Below, piece by piece: positions 27,676 through 35,614 of a DNA stretch of 64,000 bases (within the stretch, counting starts at the first letter, position 1; each line of letters opens with the position of its first letter). The notes beneath the pieces are model-generated. The model was not told the origin of the DNA and did not search any database. It saw nothing but the letters and a program-made list of their open reading frames with translations. This stretch comes from Methylobacterium sp. WSM2598. GTDB lineage: Bacteria; Pseudomonadota; Alphaproteobacteria; Rhizobiales; Beijerinckiaceae. The translations under genes were made by a program, and so were the position numbers. The stretch covers positions 1,637,985-1,701,984 of the forward strand of contig NZ_KB900609.1 of assembly GCF_000379105.1 (NCBI RefSeq), written 5' to 3'.

Positions 27676-28434
27676 TCAGTCGCTGCCGCCGTCGACCACC
27701 AGGGTCTCGCCGGTCACGTAGGCCGCGCCCGCGGCCAGGAAGAGCATCGCCTCGGCGATGTCCTCGGGCTTGGCGAGCCGCGCCAGCAGGGTGCGCGACA
27801 GGGTCGCCTGCTTGCGCTCGGCCGGCCAGGCCTCGGTCCAGGGCGTCTCGACCAGGCCCGGCGCGACCGCGTTGACCCGCACCTCGGGGGCGAGCGCCCG
27901 GGCGAGGCTGCGGGTGAGGTTCACGAGCCCCGCCTTGCTGGCCGAGTAGGCGATGCTGGAGCCGCGCCGGCCGAGGCCGGCCACCGAGGCCGTGTTGACG
28001 ATGGCGCCGCGCCGGGCCCGGAGGGCAGGCGCCGCGGCGCGCGCGCAGCGGTACGGGCCGATCAGGTTGGTCGAGAGGATCGTCTGCCAGAACTCCTCCG
28101 TCATCGCGTCGAGATCGGCGAAGGGGATCGGCTGGGCGGTGCCGGAGGTGCCGGCATTGTTGATCAGGACGTTGAGGCCGCCGAGCGCCTCGACCGCCCG
28201 GCCGACCAGCGCCTCCGCCTCGCCCGCCTGCGCGACGCTGCCGGCGACGGCCGTGACGCGGTAGCCCTCCGCCGCGAGGCGCGCGGCGGCCTCCGGCCCG
28301 CGCCCGTCCTCGGCCAGGTGATTGAGGGCGACCGCCGCGCCGCAGCGCGCGAACAGGGTCGCGGCCGCGAGCCCGATCCCCGACGCTGCCCCGGTCACCA
28401 GGACGGATTTCCCCCTCAGGTCCGCACTGATCAT
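27676..28434 (-). CDS. Short-chain dehydrogenase/reductase
   Basis: A classical SDR of 252 residues. The cofactor motif TGAASGIG is at residues 14-21, NNAG at about 92-95, and the catalytic set includes Asn123, Ser150, Tyr163 and Lys167 (YSASK). The C-terminus ends with YVTGETLVVDGGSD. The ATG at 28434 fits the family; an in-frame GTG at 28446 would add four residues. Its place between a cupin gene and a BKACE gene suggests it may oxidise a beta-hydroxy acid to the beta-keto acid used by BKACE, by analogy with carnitine catabolism. That role is inference. Confidence 0.9.
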   Translation of the reverse strand: MISADLRGKSVLVTGAASGIGLAAATLFARCGAAVALNHLAEDGRGPEAAARLAAEGYRVTAVAGSVAQAGEAEALVGRAVEALGGLNVLINNAGTSGTAQPIPFADLDAMTEEFWQTILSTNLIGPYRCARAAAPALRARRGAIVNTASVAGLGRRGSSIAYSASKAGLVNLTRSLARALAPEVRVNAVAPGLVETPWTEAWPAERKQATLSRTLLARLAKPEDIAEAMLFLAAGAAYVTGETLVVDGGSD

Positions 28435-28504
28435 CCGCGTTTCCACCCTGCGAAATCGTGTTTCGCGCGAGACTGGCAGGGTGGACGGGGCCTGTCCAGC
28501 GGCG

Positions 28505-29056
28505 TCAGCGGATCAGGCGGTCGGCATGGGCGGCGCCGAGCCCGATCCGCTCGTAGTGCCGGCGCACCGCGTCGAGCTTGGTGAAGACGTCCTCGTAGCC
28601 GAGCGCCTGGCCGTAGGGATCGACGTAGGTGTAGCCGCCCGTGACGTGGAACAGGGTGGCCATCTCGGTCACGTCGTCGGGCACGACCAGCGTGTGGGTC
28701 TCGCCGGGGGGCTCGAAGGCGTAGTCGCCGGGCGTCGCCTCCCACTCGTGCTCCAGGTAGCGCCAGCGCCCGCGCAGGGTGAAGGCGTGGACCGGCCCGC
28801 TGTGCCGGTGCCGCGACAGCACGCCCGCCGCCCGCACCCGCAGGATGTTCACGTAGTAGCCCTGGCTCACGCAGAGCACGAGGGGCTTGAAGGCGACGTC
28901 CGCCGATTGGGGCACCCAGTCGCGCTCGTCGCCGTCGAGGGCGAGGGCGCCGCCCACGAAGATGTCCGGCACCATGCCGCCCGGCTGCGGCAGCTGGTAG
29001 GCGATCTTGCGGGTGTCGAGGCGGGTGTCGAGGGCGGTGCGGGCAGTCTCGGTCAT
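28505..29056 (-). CDS. Cupin protein, 2,4'-dihydroxyacetophenone dioxygenase-like
   Basis: A 183-residue single-domain cupin. Metal-ligand candidates are in SRHRHSGPVHAFTLRGRW (His83, His85, and possibly His90), Glu102 or Glu104 in YLEHEWEA, and His121 in PPGETHTLV. The overall pattern matches the ChrR-like cupins annotated as 2,4'-dihydroxyacetophenone dioxygenases, which cleave a carbon-carbon bond with oxygen. It is the first gene of the cupin-SDR-BKACE cluster. The biochemical substrate is unknown. Confidence 0.8.
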   Translation of the reverse strand: MTETARTALDTRLDTRKIAYQLPQPGGMVPDIFVGGALALDGDERDWVPQSADVAFKPLVLCVSQGYYVNILRVRAAGVLSRHRHSGPVHAFTLRGRWRYLEHEWEATPGDYAFEPPGETHTLVVPDDVTEMATLFHVTGGYTYVDPYGQALGYEDVFTKLDAVRRHYERIGLGAAHADRLIR

Positions 29057-29459
29057 GGGGCCTCCGGATCTCGTCCCACAAGCTCTACGCGCGCAGGCGC
29101 CGGCAGATCCACCCCGCGCGGCGCGCGGCCCCGCGCGGCGCGCGGCCGGCCACGCTCATCCTCCGTCAAGGCAAGTCCAGCGTCGAGGCAAGTCCAGGCG
29201 AGGCGGCAATGCTTGCTCCCGATTGACGCGAACGGCATATTGTCGGGTGCTTGCGCCGCGGCTCAGGGCAAACCATTAAAATACATATGCTCATGACGTA
29301 TATATAGCGCCGTGCCTGCGGGCGCATAATCTGTGGGTGCGCTGGCGCACAAACTGACATGTCACCCATGATTATTCGGTCGGCGGGCGCGGAGCCGACG
29401 ATTGTCATGGAGCGATCTCGGACGTATGCCCCGGCCGGCAGCTTCGCAGGATCCGGACC
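29057..29459. other. Intergenic region with AT-rich island
   Basis: Between the cupin gene (minus) and the small HTH gene (plus) lie about 400 bases without a gene. The part at about 29270-29310 is notably AT-rich, including ACGTATATATAGCG, in a genome that is otherwise GC-rich. It is a likely promoter region for the HTH gene, though no exact -35/-10 pair can be fixed. Confidence 0.4.
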
Positions 29460-29798
29460 ATGCCGAGAGAGCGCGGAAAACGGCTTCAGATGGCGTTGGC
29501 GCTGCGGGGGAGGACCAAGCTCTACGCGTTTGCGGCGGAACTCGACGTCAATCCGAGTTCCGTGACGCGCTGGGTTGGCGGCGGGGAGATCTCGACCGAG
29601 CACGCCGTGCGCATATGCGAGGTGCTCGACGTCTCGCTGGACTGGCTGCTCCTGGGGCGCGGCGCGCCGGACCTCGCGGCCGATCGCGCGATCTCGGAGC
29701 GGGAGGCGAGGCTGCTGGCGACCTGCCAGCACCTGCCGTGCGACCTCGTCGACCAGGTGATCGGCCTGTTCGCGTGCCTGACCAAGCACGCGCGCTGA
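29460..29798 (+). CDS. Small helix-turn-helix protein
   Basis: A 112-residue protein with an N-terminal Xre-type DNA-binding domain (about residues 5-66), visible as FAAELDVNPSSVTRWVGGG and AVRICEVLDVSLDWLLLGRG. The segment ending in WLLLGRG is typical of phage-like and Xre repressors. The C-terminal 40 residues contain two cysteines and may be a dimerisation helix. It lies downstream of the AT-rich island and is convergent with an unrecognised low-GC gene, so it may belong to an acquired segment. Confidence 0.8.
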   Translation: MPRERGKRLQMALALRGRTKLYAFAAELDVNPSSVTRWVGGGEISTEHAVRICEVLDVSLDWLLLGRGAPDLAADRAISEREARLLATCQHLPCDLVDQVIGLFACLTKHAR

Positions 29799-29830
29799 CC
29801 GTGGGGGCGCCGGGACGGTTCGCGGCGGGA

Positions 29831-29861
29831 GGAGGGCGCCCCGGCGAACGGGGCGCCCTCC
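29831..29861. terminator. Perfect hairpin between convergent genes
   Basis: A 13-bp perfect stem (29831-29843 with 29849-29861) has a five-base loop GCGAA. It lies 32 bases after the HTH gene and about 50 bases before the end of the convergent minus-strand gene. A bidirectional terminator is likely, although there is no T-run. Confidence 0.55.
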
Positions 29862-29912
29862 CGGGGATCCGCGGTGCCGGCTCCCGCTCGCCGGCGGGCG
29901 GCCTCGGGCGGG

Positions 29913-30683
29913 TTACGCCTCGAAGCAGAGCTTCCTGCCGGCGTTGGTGGGACTCGTGGCATTGTCCAGCCAGCCATTGACGTCCGTCGTATCGAGCGCC
30001 ACCAGCCGGCCGGCATTGGCCTTGATTTTCAGAGTCAGAACCGAGAACTCGGTGCGGCGCACCTCGTAGCTCTGCTTCGAGACTTCCGATTTGCCGTTCT
30101 TGTCGTGCGCCATGTACAGCGCTGTATAGTAGACATAGAGCTTCGGTTGTGACAGATTGCTCATATCAATCGTCGATTGCGAGAACAAGTTCTTCCATTG
30201 TTGTGAATGTTCCTGGCCGAAGACGGATTTCGCCATGTCGGCGATGGCCGTCTTGATCGTCTGAAGATCTTTCGACGATACTCCCGTGTATAGATTGCTG
30301 ATTTGATCGATAAGAAGGTTGTAATCTTTGCTCTCAAAGGTCTGCTTGGTAGTGTTGTTCGTCAAGAGGCCGAAGAACGGGTTGTTGCCGATCTCGGTGA
30401 CGTAGCCGTTGAACGCTGCCGCCAGGGCCTCCGGGGTGAGCGTGGCCGGGTTGAAGTTGGCGCGCTTCTGGCTGTGCTGGAGGATGCTGGAGACCGCGGT
30501 CGGAAGGTTGGTGAGTTCCGTGTAGATCGCGGTCCCGCTCGCGTTCGGGTCGGCGGTGTCCTCACCGAGGAACGTCCCGCGCGCCGTCGCCGCGGCATTG
30601 TCGGCGAACACGAAATGATCATAATATTGGGGGATATTGTAAATCCAGCTATTCACGACATCATCTTCACTGAAGGTATTCAT
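29913..30683 (-). CDS. Unrecognised low-GC 256-residue protein
   Basis: I do not recognise this protein. It starts at the ATG at 30683, with AGGA upstream. It has no signal peptide or transmembrane helix. The composition is unlike the neighbours: rich in Asn, Thr, Ser, Tyr and Gln, low in Arg, with AT-rich codons. The N-terminal half has NNPFFGLLTNNT and an acidic start; the middle is predicted helical by eye (DLQTIKTAIADMAKSVFGQE). Only one Cys is present, three residues from the end. The low GC and isolated position suggest horizontal acquisition. A soluble secreted effector is conceivable but nothing proves it. Confidence 0.7.
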   Translation of the reverse strand: MNTFSEDDVVNSWIYNIPQYYDHFVFADNAAATARGTFLGEDTADPNASGTAIYTELTNLPTAVSSILQHSQKRANFNPATLTPEALAAAFNGYVTEIGNNPFFGLLTNNTTKQTFESKDYNLLIDQISNLYTGVSSKDLQTIKTAIADMAKSVFGQEHSQQWKNLFSQSTIDMSNLSQPKLYVYYTALYMAHDKNGKSEVSKQSYEVRRTEFSVLTLKIKANAGRLVALDTTDVNGWLDNATSPTNAGRKLCFEA

Positions 30684-31108
30684 GTTAGATCCTCACTGAT
30701 CATCGGCCACGACTCGGCGGCCGCGGACAGTCATAGCGCAATCCCTCGCGCCTATCTTACAATGTATTTGCGCCGGTAAGCCGTAAGAGAGGAAGAATTT
30801 TCGTCAGGCGCAATCGAAAGCAGCGAAAATTGATTTGTTCATGCAACGGATGGATCATTTCATGTCTTGAGAAGCTGCCCGTGTCCGGAGCCAGGCAGAT
30901 CGCGACGATCGGCAAATCTCCGGATGCGAGCGAGGCGTCGAGGCGGTCGAGAGAGGCATGCCTTAGAGTTTAATAATCTAACCTAGAGTGCGTTTCGGCC
31001 GCCGTCGCGGGGCGCTGCCGCGTGCCGAGCCGGAGACGGCGCCCCTGCGCGGGGTCCGGGTTCCGGGAGAGCGGGCCGGGAGAACCGGGCCGGGGCGGCG
31101 ACCGCCGC
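30684..31108. other. Intergenic region, AT-rich at its left part
   Basis: About 425 bases without a convincing gene. Roughly 30690-30990 is lower in GC than the surroundings and probably includes the promoter of the low-GC gene. From about 31000 the base composition returns to the high-GC background. Confidence 0.4.
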
Positions 31109-32887
31109 TCAGCGCAGGGGCAGGAAGCCGGAGAAGCCGATCGCGAGTGGGCCGCCGGGATCCGGCGCGCCGGTCGAGCCCCGGGCGGGCGCGTCGCCCG
31201 GCCCCGTCACGACGATCGCGCCGTCGGCGGCGGACAGGAAGGCGGTGAGCGGGATGGGGCCGAGGCCGCCGATCTCGCCCAGGGTGACGGGCCGGGAGGC
31301 CAAGCTGGCATCGCCCCGCACCGGCAGGCCGCCGATCCTGAGCGGGAGGCGCGGGCGCCAGGAGGGATCGGCCGGCGCGACGACCCGGCCCTCGAAATGG
31401 AGGCCGTCCTCCGCGTACCAGTAGCGCCCCTGCTGGGCGGCGCCGCGCGGCGGCGCGCCGGGCGCCTGCCGCGCCAGCACCGGCGTCCAGGGGAACGGCG
31501 CGACCCGGTTCGGGCCGTACTGGCCGCGCCGCGCCCCCGGCGGCAGCCCGTAACCCCAGCCGTTGAAGTCGTTGCCGGCGACGCGGTGGCCCGCGAGGTC
31601 TGTCCCGATCCTCACCAGCGCCCCCGCGCCCGGGGCGTTCAGCGCGGTGTTGTTCGTCGCCACCAGGACGCCCCCTCCGTCCTGGGACAGGAACCCGGCC
31701 TCGAGCCGCGCGCCCTCCTGCAAGGTCAGCGCCGTGTTGCTCATCATCAGGCGGCCGCCCGTGACCTCCGCGGCCGGGAAGCGGCCGACCAGCTGCTCGA
31801 CATGGCCCCCGAGCACGCTGAGGAGGCCGCCCGTCACCCGGAGGCTCGGCGCCAGGGTGCCGCCGGTGAGCCGCAGGCTCTGCACCAGCACCGTGCCGCC
31901 CTTCAGCAGCAGCGCCGGCCCGTCCGCCCGCGCATCGGCCCCCTTGGTCGAGCTGACCTGGCCGAGCATCACGTCGCCGTCCTCGTGGATGTAGGCGGCG
32001 CGGTCTCCGTCGAGCTGGATCTGGGCGATGTGGCGGGCGGCGCCCTTGCAGCAGCCCTGGGCCGTGCAGCAGCCGTGCGCCCTGGCCACGACCTTGTTCT
32101 GGAAGGTCGTGATCGCCTTGACGTCGAGCCCGTCCGCCCGCCCGAACTCCACGCAGGTGCCCTGCCCATCGCCCCACACGGCCATCAGCTCGGGATCGGC
32201 CGCGAAGTCGAACGGGAAGCAATGCACCGAGGTCACGTGCACGAAGTCGAGGGCGCCGTCGATCAGCAGGCCCTGGTTGAACATCCCGAGTTCGAGCAGG
32301 TCGATCTGCAATCCGCCAGGATTCGGGCCCTCGACCGGCTGGTGCCCGTTGATGCCGTTCCAGGCGTTCGAGAGGCGCAGATGGCCGATCTTGTAGCGGC
32401 TGGCGTTCCGCACATCGATGGCCCAGGGGTAGCGGCGCAGGGTGTCGCGGCTGGTGGCCCCGCTCTGGTCGAAGACGATGCCGATCCGGTCGATCCCGGA
32501 ACTGTCGCCCACCGCCACCTCGATGACGGCGGCGGAGCCCTGGTAGCACGGCCCGACCTTCAGGATAGTCGAGGTCACGCCCTCGCCGAGCAGGAGTTGG
32601 CCGCTCGCCTGGGGCAGGCTGCCGCAGACCGGGTAGGTGCCGGCCGGGAATCGCAGGGCACGCCCCGTCGCCAGGGCCTCGCGCAGGTAGGGCGTGAGGT
32701 CGGCCGTGGATCGTCGCGCGCGGATGCCGGCGCGCAGGGGCTCGGGGATGAACGCCATCACGTCGAGCCCGTCCGGCGCCGCCGCGTCCGGGCCGGCGGC
32801 CGGCGCCCCGCCGCGCTCCGGGGCCGCCGGGGCCGCCGCGGGCAGGAGGAGCGCGAGCGCGAGTGCGGTGACGAGTCGGAGGGCCAT
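31109..32887 (-). CDS. Secreted beta-helix (pectate-lyase-like) protein
   Basis: A 592-residue exported protein. The first 20 residues form a signal peptide (MALRLVTALALALLLPAAAP). Residues about 60-110 resemble the start of pectate-lyase/GH28-related beta-helix proteins: LREALATGRALRFPAGTYPV, then LLLGEGVTSTILKV. The middle has repeated short strands such as LLLKGGTVLVQSLRLTGGTL and VTGGLLSVLGGHVEQL, consistent with stacked coils. It contains an unusual double-cysteine motif CCTAQGCC at residues 273-280. Catalytic residues cannot be assigned, so it may be a polysaccharide lyase, a hydrolase or a binding protein. A 12-bp tandem array lies directly upstream, and iclR precedes it on the same strand. 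Confidence 0.78.
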   Translation of the reverse strand: MALRLVTALALALLLPAAAPAAPERGGAPAAGPDAAAPDGLDVMAFIPEPLRAGIRARRSTADLTPYLREALATGRALRFPAGTYPVCGSLPQASGQLLLGEGVTSTILKVGPCYQGSAAVIEVAVGDSSGIDRIGIVFDQSGATSRDTLRRYPWAIDVRNASRYKIGHLRLSNAWNGINGHQPVEGPNPGGLQIDLLELGMFNQGLLIDGALDFVHVTSVHCFPFDFAADPELMAVWGDGQGTCVEFGRADGLDVKAITTFQNKVVARAHGCCTAQGCCKGAARHIAQIQLDGDRAAYIHEDGDVMLGQVSSTKGADARADGPALLLKGGTVLVQSLRLTGGTLAPSLRVTGGLLSVLGGHVEQLVGRFPAAEVTGGRLMMSNTALTLQEGARLEAGFLSQDGGGVLVATNNTALNAPGAGALVRIGTDLAGHRVAGNDFNGWGYGLPPGARRGQYGPNRVAPFPWTPVLARQAPGAPPRGAAQQGRYWYAEDGLHFEGRVVAPADPSWRPRLPLRIGGLPVRGDASLASRPVTLGEIGGLGPIPLTAFLSAADGAIVVTGPGDAPARGSTGAPDPGGPLAIGFSGFLPLR

Positions 32888-32905
32888 GCTGCATTTCCCC
32901 TGGCT

Positions 32906-33018
32906 GGTCCCTTGGCCGGCCCCTCGGCCGGCCCCTCGGCCGGTCCCTCGGCCGGTCCCTCGGCCGGTCCCTCGGCCGGTCCCTTGGCCGACCCCTCGGC
33001 CGACCCCTGGCCGGTCCC
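32906..33018. repeat. 12-bp tandem repeat (minisatellite), about 9.5 copies
   Basis: Nine consecutive units of consensus GGYCCCTCGGCC plus a partial copy run from 32906 to 33018. Variation is limited to C/T at the third and eighth positions, GA replacing GG in units 8 and 9, and a one-base deletion in unit 9. The array fills most of the 165-base gap between the iclR stop and the start of the beta-helix gene, ending 19 bases from that ATG. Copy-number change by slippage is likely. Confidence 0.92.
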
Positions 33019-33052
33019 GGCCCCGCCTCCGGCCTGCGCGCCGCCCGGCGCG

Positions 33053-33907
33053 CTACTCGACGATGCCGAGCGCCCGCATCCGGGCGATCGTCTCCAGGAG
33101 TCTGGGCCCGGTCTCGCGGCGCAGCACCGCCTCCGTCATCACGAAGGCCGGACCGCTGACATTGACCGCGAACAGGCCCTGGGCCCCCGGGCTGTGGATC
33201 GGGGCCGCCACCGCGTTGATCTCGGGGTGCCAGATGCCGACGCCGACGCAGAAGCCGCGCTCGGCCACCTCCGCCTGGCAGCGGGCGATGGTCCCCTCCA
33301 GGCGCGGCCACTCGGCCCCGGCCTCCGCGCGCAGGCGCGCGAGCAGGGGCGCGCGCTCGGCCTCGTCCATGCCCGCGAGCGTCGCCATGCCCATGGCGCT
33401 GCGGGCGAGCGGGAGGTGGAAGCCGACCTCCCGCGAGATGGTGATGGTCTGGCCGACGCCGCGCCAGAGCTGGATGTAGACGCTGTGCAGCCCGTCGCGC
33501 AGGCCCAGCGCCACGTGGGCCTGGACCGCCGTGGCGAGGTCCTGCAGGTAGGGCTTCGCCATCTGCGGGAAGGAGTTCTGGCGCAGGAAGGCGGCCGAGA
33601 GGGCGAGCACCGCCGGCCCCAGCCCGTAGCGCTCGCCATCCTCCCCGTGGACGAGGTAGCCGAGCGCCAGCAGCGTGTGCGTCAGGCGCGACACGGTCGG
33701 CTTCGGCAGGCCGGTGCGCGCCGCGATCTCCCGGTTGCCGAGCCACTCGGACGCGTCCCGGAAGGCGCGCAGCACCTGCAACCCTCGGGCGAGGGCGGTG
33801 ACGAACTGGCGGTCGCCGTCCTCGCCGTCGGAGCGCGCGGGATCCCGCCACCCGGCCGCGGCGCGGCCGCGCGGCGTGTCGCGGCCCGGCGCGAGAGCCT
33901 CTGACAT
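33053..33907 (-). CDS. IclR-family transcriptional regulator
   Basis: A 284-residue regulator with an N-terminal winged helix (about residues 35-95: LARGLQVLRAFRDAS, AARTGLPKPTVSRLTHTLLA) and a C-terminal GAF-like effector domain. The effector domain includes VYIQLWRGVGQTITISREVG, LPLARSAMGMA and AERGFCVGVGIWHPEINAVA. The ATG at 33907 was chosen because upstream codons add only low-complexity sequence. It is divergent from the branched-chain-type ABC operon starting at 34154, which it may control. It also precedes the beta-helix gene on the same strand. Confidence 0.92.
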   Translation of the reverse strand: MSEALAPGRDTPRGRAAAGWRDPARSDGEDGDRQFVTALARGLQVLRAFRDASEWLGNREIAARTGLPKPTVSRLTHTLLALGYLVHGEDGERYGLGPAVLALSAAFLRQNSFPQMAKPYLQDLATAVQAHVALGLRDGLHSVYIQLWRGVGQTITISREVGFHLPLARSAMGMATLAGMDEAERAPLLARLRAEAGAEWPRLEGTIARCQAEVAERGFCVGVGIWHPEINAVAAPIHSPGAQGLFAVNVSGPAFVMTEAVLRRETGPRLLETIARMRALGIVE

Positions 33908-34153
33908 GTTCAGCCCCGTCTGGCATGGCCGCGCCCGCGGCCCCGGGCGCAACCCTGCCGATCCGCCGCCATTCCGGCAACCCGTTTCGCGATGCGGACC
34001 GCTATTTCGCGTCTTGACCCGTCCCGGGTGCGCGGGCAGGGTTCGGCCCTGGCCGCCCGGCCGTCGCGCCGGCGGCCGGCCCGACGGCGACGCCGAACAC
34101 GGCGCGCGGTACGATGACAATCAAGACGAAAACGCCACCCGGAGGAGACGCCC

Positions 34154-35392
34154 TTGTTGAGATCGATCGCACGCACCGCCGCGGCCGGCATCCTGGCGCT
34201 CGCGGCCGGGGCGGCGCTGGCCGCGCCCGCCACCCTCAAGATCGCCTTCATCGATCCGCTGTCCGGCGGCGGCGCCGGCACCGGCGAGGCCGGCCTCAAG
34301 ACCTTCCAGTTCATGGCCGAGCGCCTCAACGCCAACAACCCCGACCTGAAGCTCGAAGTCCTCGGCTACGACAACAAGCTCAATCCGCAGGAGAGCCTCG
34401 TCCAGCTTCAGAAGGCGATCGATTCCGGCGCCCGCGTCGTCGTACAGGGCAACGGTTCGAGCGTGGCCTCCGCCATCGTCGACTTCGTCAACAAGTACAA
34501 CGATCGCAACCCTGGCAAGGAGGTCGTCTACCTCAACTACGCCGCCGTCGATCCCGTGCTGACCAACGCGAAGTGCAGCTACTGGCACTTCCGGTTCGAC
34601 GCCAATTCCGACATCAAGATGGGGGCCCTGACGAATTTCCTGAAGGGCAAGCCCGAGGTCAAGAAGGTCTACCTGATCAACCAGGATTACTCGTTCGGGC
34701 AGGCGGTGCGCAGCGCGGCGCGCGCGATGCTGAAGGAGAAGCGTCCGGACGTGCAGATCGTCGGCGACGAGGTCGCGCCGCTGCAGAAGGTCAACGACTT
34801 CTCGCCCTACGTCGCCAAGGTGAAAGCGTCCGGCGCCGACACGGTCATCACCGGCAACTGGGGCCAGGACATGGCGCTGCTGCTCAAGGCAGCGGCCGAT
34901 GCCGGGCTTCAGGCCAATTTCTACACGTATTACGGCGGCGGGTCGGGATCGCCGACCGCGATCAAGCAGACGAATCTGGCCGACCGGGTCTTCCAGGTCG
35001 CCGAGGGCTACGCCAACATCCCGTACCCGGCCGGGCAGGAGTTCGAGAAGGCGTTCCGGGCCCGGGTCGGCCAGGAGCTGACCTATCCCCGCATCGTCAA
35101 CCTGATGAACATCCTCGCCAAGGCCGCCGGCGAGGCGAAGTCGACCGACCCGAAGGCGATCGCGAAGGCGCTGGAATCCATCCACAACGACACGCTCTAC
35201 GGCCAGGACAGCTTCATGCGGCCGGACGACCACCAGCTCTTCCAGCCGATCTACATCTCGCAATTCGGCCCCGTGGACACCGCCAAGCAATTCGACAGCG
35301 AGAATACCGGCTGGGGCTGGAAGGCGGCGGGCGAGGTCAGCGCGAAGGACACGCTGCTGCCGACCACCTGCAAGATGGACCGGCCGAGCTGA
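34154..35392 (+). CDS. Branched-chain amino acid-type ABC transporter, periplasmic binding protein
   Basis: A LivK-family binding protein of 412 residues and the first gene of a five-gene uptake operon. The start is TTG at 34154, preceded by GGAGGAG at about 34141. A signal peptide covers residues 1-25 (IARTAAAGILALAAGAALAA). The mature protein begins with LKIAFIDPLSGGGAGTGEAG, the typical ligand-binding start. Later family segments are INQDYSFGQAVRSAARAML and VITGNWGQDMALLLKAA. Ligands of this family include amino acids, urea, short amides and aromatic acids; the substrate here is unknown. Confidence 0.93.
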   Translation: MLRSIARTAAAGILALAAGAALAAPATLKIAFIDPLSGGGAGTGEAGLKTFQFMAERLNANNPDLKLEVLGYDNKLNPQESLVQLQKAIDSGARVVVQGNGSSVASAIVDFVNKYNDRNPGKEVVYLNYAAVDPVLTNAKCSYWHFRFDANSDIKMGALTNFLKGKPEVKKVYLINQDYSFGQAVRSAARAMLKEKRPDVQIVGDEVAPLQKVNDFSPYVAKVKASGADTVITGNWGQDMALLLKAAADAGLQANFYTYYGGGSGSPTAIKQTNLADRVFQVAEGYANIPYPAGQEFEKAFRARVGQELTYPRIVNLMNILAKAAGEAKSTDPKAIAKALESIHNDTLYGQDSFMRPDDHQLFQPIYISQFGPVDTAKQFDSENTGWGWKAAGEVSAKDTLLPTTCKMDRPS

Positions 35393-35614
35393 GGGCGGAA
35401 GGTCGGGAGGCGGTCGTCGGCCTTGCGCGACGGCCCCTCGGGAGCGAGCGTCGCGCGGCGCAGGGGCGAGGTCTCGCGGCCCGCCCCGCCCGCGCGGCGA
35501 TGGACGCGGCGGCGGAGACCGCGTGGCCGCCTCCGCCCATCCCCGCGGCGGGCGCTGCCGCGAGCGCATGGTGACCCCGCGAAGAGCCGCGACCGCGCTG
35601 CAGGAGATCGCAGT

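Noticed and set aside
32906..33018. Tandem array as a CRISPR
   Set aside because: Units are 12 bases and directly adjacent without spacers, so it is a minisatellite.
30978..33980. 1000-codon minus-strand frame with RPRD repeats spanning the tandem array
   Set aside because: It lies in a different frame from the beta-helix and iclR genes; the repeated peptide is simply the 12-bp array read through, and no start or domain supports it.
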